Shown: positions 1 through 7,766 of the stretch, piece by piece
How the letters are laid out: each line of letters begins with the position of its first letter
How positions within the stretch are numbered: position 1 is the stretch's first letter
Assembly: GCA_034431315.1 (NCBI GenBank)
Contig: DAOUDK010000147.1
Coordinates: 1 to 27,341, forward strand
Direction: 5' to 3'
From: JAUWOY01 sp034431315
Lineage (GTDB): Bacteria; Chloroflexota; Anaerolineae; VGOG01
Length of the DNA stretch: 27,341 nucleotides
Notes under the pieces: model-generated
The model's database searches: none
What the model was told of the DNA's origin: nothing
What the model saw: only the letters and a program-made list of their open reading frames with translations
Made by a program: the position numbers and the translations under genes

Positions 1-70
1 GTCCCAATGATGCCACAAATTGACGTTGAGCGCAAGAAATCGAGCGTGAGAGGAAAGAACAAAGTGCTAT

Positions 71-508
71 TCAATTGTTAACTTGCCATAAGATCACATT
101 ATCCGATACACTCTGAATGGCAGTGTGTCGGTATTGATTGAACACGTGATGCTCGTAGCGACGGGTGTAGAGGCTATTGAAACCCACCGTAGCCAATTGT
201 TCGGTGAAAGGCTTGCCGCAGTAGTCACACTTGAAGCGCCGATGATCATATTCTAGGTAACACTGTAATCCCCAGACTGATAAATCCCGTTTGACAACTC
301 GCTTGTACTCGTGGACCCGGCGCGAGACCCGATGACAGTTTGGGCAAATAGCTGCGTCATACTTCACTACGCAGAACAGAATGAGCAAACCTTCGGGCTC
401 ATGTAGCTCGTAGCCTACCACGTCAAAGTCGGATAGACCAAGCAATTCAGTGAGGGCCGGGTGAACCTCCTGGCCCACTTCGTCAATGACTCGTACTTTC
501 TGTTTCAT
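71..508 (-). pseudogene. Truncated ISL3-family transposase, N-terminal part
   Basis: The 145-residue product carries a four-cysteine zinc finger (CPNC near residue 55 and CDYC near residue 95) followed by a basic helical stretch. This is the N-terminal DNA-binding part of ISL3-family transposases. Full-length members are about 400 residues and carry a DDE catalytic domain, which is absent: the frame ends after residue 145 and the remaining 70 bases show no continuation. I chose the ATG at 508 because a GGAGG sequence lies just upstream; a TTG one codon earlier is also open. It is probably a relic of an insertion sequence rather than an active element. The family call is from motif recognition and the loss of the catalytic domain is seen directly. 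Confidence 0.75.
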
Positions 509-571
509 CAAGAGGCCTCCTTGGATATTGGGTTATGGTGGGGCACCCAATTGTATCCAAGATTGCCTCTT

Positions 572-1348
572 TTATCCACTCAGCCCACTAAAGGACGAAG
601 ACCCGTAATTATGAACACGGAAACTTTCATCAAGCGTGGGCTTTGGCGCATTCAGGTCACGGAAAACGTAGTCGAGCAAATGCTCACCTACATATAAAGC
701 ATCCTGGCCCGTTTTCGTACCCGCTAATGCCTCAATGGTCTCAGCGGCGCAGATTTTGCCCAGAAGCATCCACATTGCTGCATTCCCTGCGTTCTGCTCA
801 GCAGCCATTTCATAGGTGTGGTCTCCAGAGCAGCATGGTTCAATACCCCACTGTGGTTCGTCCTTACTCTCGTCCCAGAGCCTTTGCAGGATGAGCACCA
901 TAAGGGCTTTGACATCGGCTATCTGGGCGTTATTTAGCTTATCGTGTTTTGCCAGCACATCCACCAAGAGGGCATAGGGTATCGTCGCCAGATAAGAGTA
1001 ACGGCCCGCATCATAACCCTGAGTGTCATACCAATCCCACAAAGCGTCAGTAGCTTTACCGAAGTAGCCCTCAGCGGTTGTCCAATGGTCTCCCTTTTCT
1101 TGGTCAGAGAGAACGGCATAGCCCAACCCTGCTTGAGCATAAGCATAACCTCGGTCAAAGCTAACATCAGGGAAATCATTCTCCTTACCCGTAGTCTCAA
1201 ATGCTTGGCGAGCTTTGTCCAGGGCCTTTAACTCATTGTCGCAATACCAACTCTGCCCTTTATCTTGGACTTTAGACAAAATCGTGACGGCAGCCAGAAT
1301 GGCTTTGTCCAAAGTCCAGAGATAAGGGCAACGGCCAAAATTATACAA
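572..1348 (-). pseudogene. Unrecognised helical protein, probably truncated at both ends
   Basis: This 258-codon frame encodes a soluble protein rich in Trp, Tyr, Ala and Asp, with repeating amphipathic helices. It has no signal peptide or membrane segment. Amino-acid usage is that of a real protein rather than a shadow frame. It begins at a TTG with no clear ribosome binding site, and an in-frame stop lies a few codons upstream, so the 5' end may be missing. The C-terminus ends abruptly in a Ser/Gly-rich stretch about 60 bases from the ISL3 relic, which suggests truncation there too. The helical pattern might suit an alpha/alpha-toroid carbohydrate-active fold, but no catalytic motif is recognised and no function is assigned. 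Confidence 0.45.
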
Positions 1349-1461
1349 GGCTTGCCCAAATTAAGCAAGCGGCAAATACTCTACAACGGTATGGCGTTTT
1401 TGTCAAATCCCGATCGAGGGGCACTGGTATCAAAGAATATGGTGTCTCCCTCTGTGTGGCC

Positions 1462-1490
1462 TTGTCCTTTTTGGCAAGCCGTGCTAAAAT
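1462..1490 (+). promoter_or_regulatory. Probable sigma-70 promoter for the small gene at 1540
   Basis: TTGTCC at 1462-1467 and TAAAAT at 1485-1490 are separated by 17 bases, with a TGC extended -10 element just before the -10 box. The first downstream start codon is at 1540. Confidence 0.45.
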
Positions 1491-1539
1491 AATCTGCGAG
1501 ATTACTGACAAGTTTCTGCTTTGAGATGGGAGGCATATT

Positions 1540-1883
1540 ATGACGGTTATGTCCTATGCAGAAATGCTTAAGGCGGCCCGGCAATTGTCGCTTGAGGATC
1601 AGGTAGAGATGGCTGGGGAATTGCTTCGAAATCTGCGCTTTGCCTTACGGAGTAAGCCCACCGAGAGTAGAGCAGAATTGGTCCCCTTGTCCAACTGAGC
1701 CTGCAGGAGTTGCGGATACTGGCTGAGGCGGTTGTGGCTCCCGATCGTCAGCAGCAACTCAGGGCTTTATTAGACAAGAACCGGCGTGGCGAGCTGTCTC
1801 CTGAAGAGCAAGAGGCTCTTGACCAACTGCTGACTGAGGTAGATCAGGTAGGCCTGCTGAAGGCGAGGGCGCGCTATACGTGA
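1540..1883 (+). pseudogene. Frameshifted small conserved protein of the kind found upstream of HNH genes
   Basis: Two frames together give one small protein. From the ATG at 1540 a 52-codon frame encodes a helical, antitoxin-like N-terminus (YAEMLKAARQLSLEDQVEMA). It ends at a TGA at 1696, and the frame one base back continues as LSLQELRILAEAVVAPDRQQ through to ARARYT and a stop at 1881. I recognise this combined architecture (about 110 residues ending in ...VDQVxLLKARAxYT) from small proteins common in Chloroflexota and Cyanobacteria that sit directly upstream of HNH endonuclease genes. The two halves in different frames imply a one-base loss, or a two-base gain, near 1690-1697. A sequencing error or programmed -1 shift is possible, but the decayed neighbour makes a pseudogene more likely. 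Confidence 0.6.
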
Positions 1884-1896
1884 GTCTGTTGGAGTA

Positions 1897-2025
1897 GGAT
1901 GGTACAAAAGTATAGGACTTACTTCGGTGGGCCGAGTGACTGTCGAGGCTCTTCAAATGAACCGACCGACAATTGTTCAACTTCGAGGCTATTGGGTAGC
2001 ATTGGGTCTGCACCCACCAGGCTAA
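1897..2025 (+). pseudogene. C-terminal remnant of an HNH-endonuclease-like gene
   Basis: An open stretch without its own sensible start encodes IGLTSVGRVTVEALQMNRP followed by VQLRGYWVALGLHPPG and a TAA at 2023. This matches my memory of the C-terminal tail of small HNH endonucleases, where an 'IGLTPxGRAT' segment follows the catalytic domain. The Cys-x-x-Cys zinc sites and the HNH motif that should precede it are absent: only 13 bases separate it from the stop of the preceding gene. A likely GTG start directly at that stop runs into TAG after five codons. The body of the gene has therefore been deleted. The identification rests on motif memory without a search. Confidence 0.5.
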
Positions 2026-2068
2026 TTCGCTACTGGACAACTCTTAGACTTGCAAGCGCGGAAAAGTT

Positions 2069-3019
2069 ATGCGTGCTCAATTAGATTTGCTCATTGTCAT
2101 CGTCAACTACAACACTCGCGACCTGTTGAGGGATTGCCTGGCCTCTATCTACGATAGCCAGGGCGATTTCAGCTATCAGGTCTGCGTGGTGGATAACTGT
2201 TCCCATGATAATAGCGCTACAATGGTACGCCAGGAGTTCCCCCAAGTTCAGCTCATCGAAAGCCCCGTTAACGACGGATATGCCTACGCCAACAACCTTG
2301 GGCTCAGGGCCTTCGGCTTCCAGAACGCTCCTCTAGCCCGACACCCCCTTCCCCCCAATGTTGGGGGGCCAGGGGGGCTTGTTCCCAGGTACGCCTTGTT
2401 GTTCAACCCTGATACCCTACTTCCTCCCTCAGCGCTCCAGGATATGCTAGACTTCATGGAGGCTGATCCTGAGGCCGGGGCGGCGGGACCCAGACTGGTC
2501 CGCGAGGATGGCAGCCTTGACCTGGCCTGTCGCCGCACTTTCCCTACACCGAGTGCTTTCGTTTATCGCATGTTGGGCCTGAGCAAACTCTTCCCCAAAA
2601 GCCGTCGCTTCGGGCGCTACAACCTCACCTACCTCGATCCCGATGAGCTGACCGAGGTGGACTCCGTGATGGGGGCCTTCATGCTGGTGCGGGCTGAGGC
2701 CATCCACCAGGTGGGGCTATTGGATGAGAGCTTCTTCTTGTACGGCGAGGCCCAGGACTGGGCCTATCGGATCAGGAAAGCTGGGTGGAAAATCTACTAC
2801 AACCCTCAGGTCACTGTGCTTCACATCAAGGAGGCGTCCACCAAACACAGCCGCAGGGCTCGCCGCGAGTTCTATCGCGCCATGGACATTTTCTATCGCA
2901 AGCATTACGCGGCCACAACCCCGTTTTGGCTTCATTGGCTGATCATCGCTGGCATCGCCTTGCAGGGGAGCCTGGCCATGTTGCGCCAGCTTGTGAAGGG
3001 TTCACCCCGGCCTATGTAA
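2069..3019 (+). CDS. Family 2 glycosyltransferase (rhamnosyltransferase-like) with an internal insertion
   Basis: The 316-residue product begins with the GT-A fold strand DLLIVIVNYNTRDLL, followed by the VVDNCSHDNSA loop that binds the nucleotide sugar. It has NPDT at 113-116 as the metal-binding DxD equivalent and an acceptor region near GLLDESFFLYGEAQDW. A hydrophobic C-terminal helix (about 290-310) may anchor it to the membrane. This is the layout of GT2 enzymes that add sugars to cell-surface polysaccharide. Between the usual 'NxGLRxA' segment and NPDT there are about 20 extra residues (about 85-106) encoded by a palindromic repeat, and it is unclear whether the enzyme tolerates them. 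The ATG at 2069 has only a weak purine-rich ribosome site. No polysaccharide genes lie nearby, so it is isolated. Confidence 0.85.
   Translation: MRAQLDLLIVIVNYNTRDLLRDCLASIYDSQGDFSYQVCVVDNCSHDNSATMVRQEFPQVQLIESPVNDGYAYANNLGLRAFGFQNAPLARHPLPPNVGGPGGLVPRYALLFNPDTLLPPSALQDMLDFMEADPEAGAAGPRLVREDGSLDLACRRTFPTPSAFVYRMLGLSKLFPKSRRFGRYNLTYLDPDELTEVDSVMGAFMLVRAEAIHQVGLLDESFFLYGEAQDWAYRIRKAGWKIYYNPQVTVLHIKEASTKHSRRARREFYRAMDIFYRKHYAATTPFWLHWLIIAGIALQGSLAMLRQLVKGSPRPM
2344..2377. repeat. G/C-run palindrome inserted in the glycosyltransferase gene
   Basis: CCCCCCAA at 2351-2358 and TTGGGGGG at 2361-2368 form a perfect 8-bp inverted repeat around a 2-base centre. Outer C5 and G6 runs extend the stem imperfectly to about 2344-2377. 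The insertion keeps the reading frame open. Confidence 0.75.
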
Positions 3020-3061
3020 CTGGGCAAAAGTTCTTTGCACTTTCGTCATGCGCAAAAACTG

Positions 3062-3271
3062 CTACTCAGGGGTGTCCTCGCCCATGCGCATCAAGCTAAG
3101 CTTATGTCTAACGCGTTTTGCCTTCATTAAGTTCTCGGTGATCTCCCTGAATCGCGCTATCCCTCCAAGATAGCTTGCCCTAATCACTATCAAAGCCATT
3201 AGAAGCACCATCAACAGGGCCAGGGTCAGGGTCAGAATTTGCTTGCTGAAAATACGAATTCGCTTGTTCAT
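3062..3271 (-). CDS. Possible small single-pass membrane protein
   Basis: This 69-residue frame has a basic N-terminus (MNKRIRIF), one strongly hydrophobic segment of about 22 residues and a charged C-terminal tail. The topology would place the tail in the cytoplasm or outside depending on the positive-inside rule. It begins about a dozen bases after the stop of the radical SAM gene on the same strand, so it could be co-transcribed. There is no good ribosome binding site; a TTG two codons upstream is an alternative start. No family is recognised, and it may be a chance frame. Confidence 0.35.
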   Translation of the reverse strand: MNKRIRIFSKQILTLTLALLMVLLMALIVIRASYLGGIARFREITENLMKAKRVRHKLSLMRMGEDTPE

Positions 3272-3283
3272 GGACAACAGAAC

Positions 3284-4288
3284 TTATGGAAGCAATAACA
3301 TAGACTTGTCGCAGCAAAACTCTGGGGCGATACGCTCAATAGCATTGGCACAAGGATGTTCGCCTCTAGCTGATAGAGCACGGAGCATTCTGTAACTTTG
3401 GTTGTTCCATACCTCTTTGGAACTTTGGTATCGAGTGTTCCCCAGGGAAAAGCGGCTGATAAATCCTCGAGAGCACGATTTGTAATCACCATTCCAGTTG
3501 ATGCTGATCACGTTCCATAACCAATAGCACGCTTTCGTTTTTCCTAAATTTGGCTTCCTCGCCCTTAGCCGCCTGGCTATTGATTCTTCGATATATAATC
3601 TGTCTACACCCAATTCTAAAGCAAGCCCCTCTATTTGTGGAAGCTCATGCTCATTGTGATCAAAGATGATGAATTGCAATTCAACTAAGGGATGGGAGAC
3701 TCCTAATTCCTCCCTTTTTCTCAACAATACCTTCACGTTATTTAGCACCTTCGCTAGCTCACCGCCAACGCGATATTTCGCATATGTTGCCTGTGTCACC
3801 CCATCCACTGCTATGGTTAAGTGATCCAGCCCCGTCTTGATTAACCTTTCCGCATCTTCCTCAGAAAATAGCAAGAAGTTCGTGCTGAAGGTCGTTCCTA
3901 CGCCACACCCATGAGCATGACTTATCATCTTGTATATATCCTTGTTGATCAATGGCTCACCCACGCCGTCCAACTTAGCCAAGATGAGATAATCGCCCAC
4001 ATCATCAATGATACTCTTAAATTCACCAAAGGTCATCTGGCCTTCGGGAACGGGATTCTTACCAATCCCCGTTAGGCAGCCTGGGCATCGCAAATTGCAA
4101 AGATTAGTTGACTCTAAAACTAATACATATGGTTTTCCCCGGACACAGGGCCGCTTCAGGAATTTCTCAAACTCAATTAGACAAACATTCAAGATTTTCT
4201 TCCGGGTCACATATCTACCAATGAAATTCAGGTATCTCCTTGCTACCCTTAGTTTACCCCGCCCTTCTAACCTTCCCAACTTTTCCAT
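3284..4288 (-). CDS. Radical SAM protein with SPASM-like C-terminal cysteines
   Basis: The 334-residue protein has the radical SAM signature CNLRCPGC (Cys64, Cys68, Cys71), which holds the [4Fe-4S] cluster that cleaves S-adenosylmethionine. A GE motif and a TIM-barrel-like middle region follow. The C-terminal third carries further cysteines (ACYWLW, KSCSRG, PCANA, FCCD) arranged like the SPASM/twitch domains that hold auxiliary clusters. Members act on peptides, cofactor precursors or carbohydrates; the substrate cannot be told here. Its DNA is more AT-rich than the rest of the window, suggesting acquisition. The ATG at 4288 is chosen because a perfect AAGGAGG lies six bases upstream. Confidence 0.85.
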   Translation of the reverse strand: MEKLGRLEGRGKLRVARRYLNFIGRYVTRKKILNVCLIEFEKFLKRPCVRGKPYVLVLESTNLCNLRCPGCLTGIGKNPVPEGQMTFGEFKSIIDDVGDYLILAKLDGVGEPLINKDIYKMISHAHGCGVGTTFSTNFLLFSEEDAERLIKTGLDHLTIAVDGVTQATYAKYRVGGELAKVLNNVKVLLRKREELGVSHPLVELQFIIFDHNEHELPQIEGLALELGVDRLYIEESIARRLRARKPNLGKTKACYWLWNVISINWNGDYKSCSRGFISRFSLGNTRYQSSKEVWNNQSYRMLRALSARGEHPCANAIERIAPEFCCDKSMLLLP

Positions 4289-4294
4289 GCTACT

Positions 4295-4314
4295 CCTCCT
4301 TCAATTTAAGGAGG
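4295..4314 (-). promoter_or_regulatory. Hairpin that can hide the radical SAM ribosome binding site
   Basis: On the minus strand CCTCCTT is followed by a 6-base loop and then AAGGAGG, the Shine-Dalgarno sequence of the gene starting at 4288. The 7-bp perfect stem would sequester it completely. Confidence 0.45.
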
Positions 4315-4358
4315 GCCGGGTTAGCACCCCATGAACCCGACACCCCCTTTTGGTACCC

Positions 4359-4506
4359 GAGATCTCTCGGAAGGTCATAGCGGTCCATTTTGCAAGCTCG
4401 TGGTGGACGCTAGACTTCGACAAGCCCTCGGCCTGAGGCTCGGGCCGAAGGCTCAGTCAAGGCGTCCACCGCCGTACTAAGCGGACAACATTTCCGAGAG
4501 GTCTCT
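4359..4506. repeat. Nested inverted repeat between 4325 and 4520
   Basis: An outer pair (4359-4372 GAGATCTCTCGGAA and 4492-4505, one mismatch) encloses a second pair, GGTGGACGC at 4402-4410 and GCGTCCACC at 4462-4470. A G/C-rich core of short repeats (CCTCGGCCTGAGGCTCGG) sits between them. No frame is convincing in this roughly 230-base gap. It could be a structured RNA or a small non-autonomous mobile repeat. Confidence 0.5.
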
Positions 4507-4524
4507 ATCTTATTGGCTGGAGAC

Positions 4525-5556
4525 CTACGCGGTCAGAGTTGTCTGTTCCGTTTCTTCTGAGGGAGCCTTGAGGCTGGGCGTCAGACTGAGCGTAAGCCTG
4601 GTGAAATAGCTCTGGGGAGGTGTGGTCTCTTCGTCGTACCCCATCTCGCTTATCTCGGCATCAATCCGCAGGGTGGCTGTCTCCAAGACAATGGTCTCGC
4701 CAGGCTCGACCAGGACGGCCTCTCCCTTAGGAGCCAGCTTGGCCCGCAAAGCATCGTCGTCGTAGGCATACTTGCTCATCAACACCTTGGTGACGGTGCG
4801 GATGTCGTTCTTGTCGAACAGCCAGACCTCAAACGCGGTTACACTGGCAGGCGGCCCCGCACTGACTATCTCGGAGATGCCCATGCCGCACTCACCCAGG
4901 AATTCGCTGGTGGGCGACTCGATGCTGAAAGACTGGTCATAGCTGTCCTGGCCCAAGGTATAGCTGGCGACGAAGTGGCCCAGCGGCTCCCCGACGTCCT
5001 CTGGCTTGGCCGCTTGCCGCTCTGGAGAAGGCCGTCTGCCCAGCCTCCCTGGTTCCTCCGGGCGGCGTCCCCGCAAGAGCGGAAGGCCCACCATCACCCC
5101 AGCGATCACCAGGACTGCTGCCAGGACGATGCCAAAAATAGGCGCCAGACGCCGAATCAGCGCCCAGACCGTCGTCGCCTGCGCAGCAGGCTCAGGGGGC
5201 ACTACTTCTGCCTGCACCCCCAATGCGGCCGCCAGTTTATCCAGGCGCTGAACCTGTGCCCCGTCGCTGGCTTTAGCCTGGAGCTGGCCAATGACCTGGC
5301 CCAGGTCCTTGGGGTCCCACCCCCCAACCCGCTGTCTGGCCAGCGCCACGTTGGTGCTCAGGGTGTAAGAATCGGCCAGCATACTGATGTAGGCTTCTTT
5401 GTGCTGCTGGCGTAGGTCGAAGGGGTCGGCATCATACCACTCCACTGGGAACACCCACCAGCCCAAAATAGGCAGGCCGATGATCAGCCCCACGACGAGC
5501 CCTATCACTAACCCGATAAGAGTTTCACGTCCTATTCTTGCCATGATTTCATTCAT
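4525..5556 (-). CDS. Two-pass membrane protein of unknown function
   Basis: The 343-residue protein has an N-terminal membrane segment (about 13-35, Gly/Ile/Leu-rich) and then an extracytoplasmic helical domain of about 100 residues containing WYDADPFDLR. A second membrane segment lies at about 135-160, followed by a Pro/Arg-rich linker and a beta-rich C-terminal domain of about 150 residues. That domain contains FVASYTLGQDSYDQSFSIE and an acidic, Thr-rich end. I recognise no family, although similar proteins of unknown function are, from memory, common in Anaerolineae. Its own promoter and leader hairpin lie at 5596-5692. GAGGGGAA precedes the chosen ATG. Confidence 0.75.
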   Translation of the reverse strand: MNEIMARIGRETLIGLVIGLVVGLIIGLPILGWWVFPVEWYDADPFDLRQQHKEAYISMLADSYTLSTNVALARQRVGGWDPKDLGQVIGQLQAKASDGAQVQRLDKLAAALGVQAEVVPPEPAAQATTVWALIRRLAPIFGIVLAAVLVIAGVMVGLPLLRGRRPEEPGRLGRRPSPERQAAKPEDVGEPLGHFVASYTLGQDSYDQSFSIESPTSEFLGECGMGISEIVSAGPPASVTAFEVWLFDKNDIRTVTKVLMSKYAYDDDALRAKLAPKGEAVLVEPGETIVLETATLRIDAEISEMGYDEETTPPQSYFTRLTLSLTPSLKAPSEETEQTTLTA

Positions 5557-5595
5557 TTCCCCTCACCTTTCATTACTAGCTAGCAGGAGGAGGCG

Positions 5596-5618
5596 CAACT
5601 TCGGGGAAGTTGCGCATC
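5596..5618. repeat. Strong hairpin in the leader of the membrane-protein gene
   Basis: GCGCAACTTC and GAAGTTGCGC form a perfect 10-bp stem with a 3-base loop. GGAGGA/TCCTCC pairing beyond it could extend the stem. It lies between the promoter at 5664-5692 and the start at 5556. It could also terminate transcripts coming from the M24 gene, although no T-run follows. Confidence 0.55.
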
Positions 5619-5663
5619 ATCCTCCAGCGGCTCTGGCAGCGATTGCCCCCATTCCGATGATAC

Positions 5664-5692
5664 ATTTTATCACAAGTCGCCGTTTTCGACAA
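5664..5692 (-). promoter_or_regulatory. Probable promoter for the two-pass membrane protein
   Basis: On the minus strand TTGTCG (5687-5692) and TAAAAT (5664-5669) are separated by 17 bases. A TG lies at the extended -10 position. Confidence 0.5.
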
Positions 5693-5700
5693 GTGAGGAA

Positions 5701-6777
5701 CTATCCATGGAGTTCCTTGCTGCCCTGGGTCAGCACCTCTACCCCATTTTCCCTCATGACGACGATGTCTTCGATGCGCACACCGCCCCAGTCCGGCAGG
5801 TAGATACCCGGCTCGACGGTGAAGACCATGCCCGGCTCCAGGACATCTTCGGATAAGCGACCAACCACAGGCTTCTCGTGCACGGCCAGCCCCACGCCGT
5901 GGCCCAACCCGTGGCCGTAGTTCTCGCCATAGCCTGCTTCTTCGATGACTTTACGGGCTATAGCATCGGCCTGCTTGCCCTGCATCCCAGGCCGGATGTT
6001 CCGCTCGGCTGTTAGCTGGGCCTCCAGAACGATGTCGTAGATTTCCTTGAATTTATCGTCCGGTCGGCCCGCGCAGATGGTGCGGGTCAGATCGGAGTTG
6101 TAGCCGTCAACCATCGCCCCCAGGTCAATCACGATGGGCTCACCAGCCCGAATCGCCCGCTCGGAGACGGTGGCGTGGGGCATGGCCCCGTTAGGCCCGG
6201 AGCCAACGATGCTGTCGAAGGCCAGCTTCTCCGCGCCGTGGGTGCGCATGAAAACCTCCAGCTCCCAGGCCACCTCTTTCTCCGTCATGCCCGGCTCGAT
6301 GAAGTCCGCGATGTGGGCTATGGCCTGGTCGGCCAGGGCGATGGCTTTCTTGATCTTGTCTAGCTCGCCCTCGTCCTTGACGGCCCTGATCCTTTCCACC
6401 AACTCCGTGGTGGGCACCAGCTCGAACTCGGAAGTGGAAACGGCGCCCTCGGCGACCTCCTGCCACTCCCGGTGCTGCTCAACGGTGAGATGCACGCTCT
6501 CGAAGCCAACCCTCTTCGCCCCCACCTGCTGGATCAGCTCGGGGAGGAGCGTCTCGAACCTGGCCGTAACCTTTGCCAACCGGAAGTCAGGGGCTTGCTT
6601 CTCGACCTGTTCGTAGTAGCGGAAGTCGGTGGCCAAAACAGCCTGATCCTGAGAGATCAGGAGCACCCCGGTCGAGCCGGTGAAGCCGCTGAGATAGCGC
6701 CGATTCTCGGGCTGGGTGATCAGGATGGCGTCCAGGCCCTCGGTTGCTAAGGTCTCACGTAGTTTCGTTAATCTCAT
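5701..6777 (-). CDS. M24B metallopeptidase, Xaa-Pro aminopeptidase-like
   Basis: The 358-residue cytoplasmic enzyme has the creatinase-like N-terminal domain (1-125) and the pita-bread catalytic domain. All metal ligands are visible: Asp218 (VIDLGA), Asp229 (NSDLTRT), His293 in GHGLGHGVGL, Glu322 (VEPGIY) and Glu336 (RIEDI). The second histidine, His300, is also present. It should remove an N-terminal residue preceding proline from peptides using two divalent metals. The length is typical. The start overlaps the end of the Xer gene by about 23 bases and has GAGGAGG six bases upstream, so the two are translationally coupled and may be read from the BMC operon. PepP and PepQ subtypes cannot be separated by eye. 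Confidence 0.93.
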   Translation of the reverse strand: MRLTKLRETLATEGLDAILITQPENRRYLSGFTGSTGVLLISQDQAVLATDFRYYEQVEKQAPDFRLAKVTARFETLLPELIQQVGAKRVGFESVHLTVEQHREWQEVAEGAVSTSEFELVPTTELVERIRAVKDEGELDKIKKAIALADQAIAHIADFIEPGMTEKEVAWELEVFMRTHGAEKLAFDSIVGSGPNGAMPHATVSERAIRAGEPIVIDLGAMVDGYNSDLTRTICAGRPDDKFKEIYDIVLEAQLTAERNIRPGMQGKQADAIARKVIEEAGYGENYGHGLGHGVGLAVHEKPVVGRLSEDVLEPGMVFTVEPGIYLPDWGGVRIEDIVVMRENGVEVLTQGSKELHG

Positions 6778-7726
6778 TCCTGGCCTCCTCAGTTTTTTGC
6801 CACGAATTATTGGTCATTGGTTCATTCTCTTTTTCCCTCGCCCTTGGGTGCGCCTTTCGGTACACCTCCCTCGCCCGGGCCTGGGAGACGTGGGTGTAGA
6901 TTTGGGTAGTGGAGAGACTGGCATGGCCGAGGAGCTCCTGAACAGTCCGCAGGTCGGCGCCGCCATCCAAGAGGTGGGTGGCGAAGGTATGACGCATGAC
7001 GTGAGGCGTGACGCGCCTCCTCAATCCGGCCAGTTTAGCGTATTTGTCCAGGACGTTGCTCACGCTGCGCGTCGAGAGGCGAGTGCCCAGGCGGTTCAAA
7101 AAAAGAGCGTTGGTCGCCCTGTTCTGTTTAATCAATTTTGACCGCCCGTCCTGGATGTAGCGCGTCAGGGCTCTGCACGCTGGCTGGCCTAACAAGGCCA
7201 ATCTCTCCTTGCCCCCCTTGCCCCAAACCCTAAGCTCACCGTGGCGGAGATCCAAATTACTCAGGTTGAGGCTCACCACCTCGCTGACCCTCAGCCCTGA
7301 GGCATAGAGCACCTCCAGGATCGCTCGGTCGCGCTGGCCCTGGGGAACCGTCGCGTCTGGGGCTGCCAGCAGGGCCTCGACCTCGTGCGGAGCCAGATAA
7401 TTGGGCAGGCGCTTGGGAATCTTGGGCGAGGAGATGACCCTGATGGGATTCGTGTCCAGTATGTCTTCCCGCACGAGATAGCGGCAAAAGGAGCGCATCT
7501 CTGAGATTCTGCGGGCTATGCTGGCCTTGACGTAGCCCTCGGCCTGCAGCCACGCCAGATACCGACGCAAGACGTAGCGATCCACGCCGTCCCAGGAATC
7601 AATCCCCTGCTCTTTCAAAAAGTCAAGGAACTGCCTGATCTCGTGGCGGTAGTTCTTGATGGTGTAGAGAGAGGCATTTTTCTCGGCTATGAGGTAGGTG
7701 ATGAATTTGTCCAGGTGTTCGTCCAT
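6755..7726 (-). CDS. xerC: Tyrosine recombinase of the XerC/XerD type
   Basis: The 323-residue protein has the SAM-like core-binding domain (1-95) and the catalytic domain with all active-site residues: Arg146 (ASGLRVSEV), Lys173 (GKGGKERL), His242 and Arg245 (HVMRHTFATH), His268 (LLGHASLSTTQ) and nucleophile Tyr277 (IYTHV). This is the standard Xer architecture for resolving chromosome dimers at dif sites, though an element-borne integrase is possible. XerC and XerD cannot be separated by eye. The final 25 or so residues (ENEPMTNNSWQKTEEARNEI and onward) lie beyond the conserved core and are partly encoded by degenerate 7-bp repeats near 6801-6830. It follows the BMC-P gene by 40 bases. AGGAAG precedes the ATG. 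Confidence 0.88.
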   Translation of the reverse strand: MDEHLDKFITYLIAEKNASLYTIKNYRHEIRQFLDFLKEQGIDSWDGVDRYVLRRYLAWLQAEGYVKASIARRISEMRSFCRYLVREDILDTNPIRVISSPKIPKRLPNYLAPHEVEALLAAPDATVPQGQRDRAILEVLYASGLRVSEVVSLNLSNLDLRHGELRVWGKGGKERLALLGQPACRALTRYIQDGRSKLIKQNRATNALFLNRLGTRLSTRSVSNVLDKYAKLAGLRRRVTPHVMRHTFATHLLDGGADLRTVQELLGHASLSTTQIYTHVSQARAREVYRKAHPRAREKENEPMTNNSWQKTEEARNEINETT

Positions 7727-7766
7727 GGCTTCCTCAGGTGTTCAGCCCCTGGCTTATCTTGCAAGA

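Noticed and set aside
1540..1883. Intact toxin-antitoxin module
   Set aside because: The first gene changes frame at about 1696 and the second lacks its catalytic region.
4359..4506. tRNA or known ncRNA in the nested repeat
   Set aside because: No cloverleaf with a T-loop GTTCGA-type arm was found.
5701..7726. M24 peptidase and Xer recombinase as functional parts of the BMC system
   Set aside because: Both are ordinary housekeeping-type proteins without encapsulation helices; shared transcription alone does not show a role.
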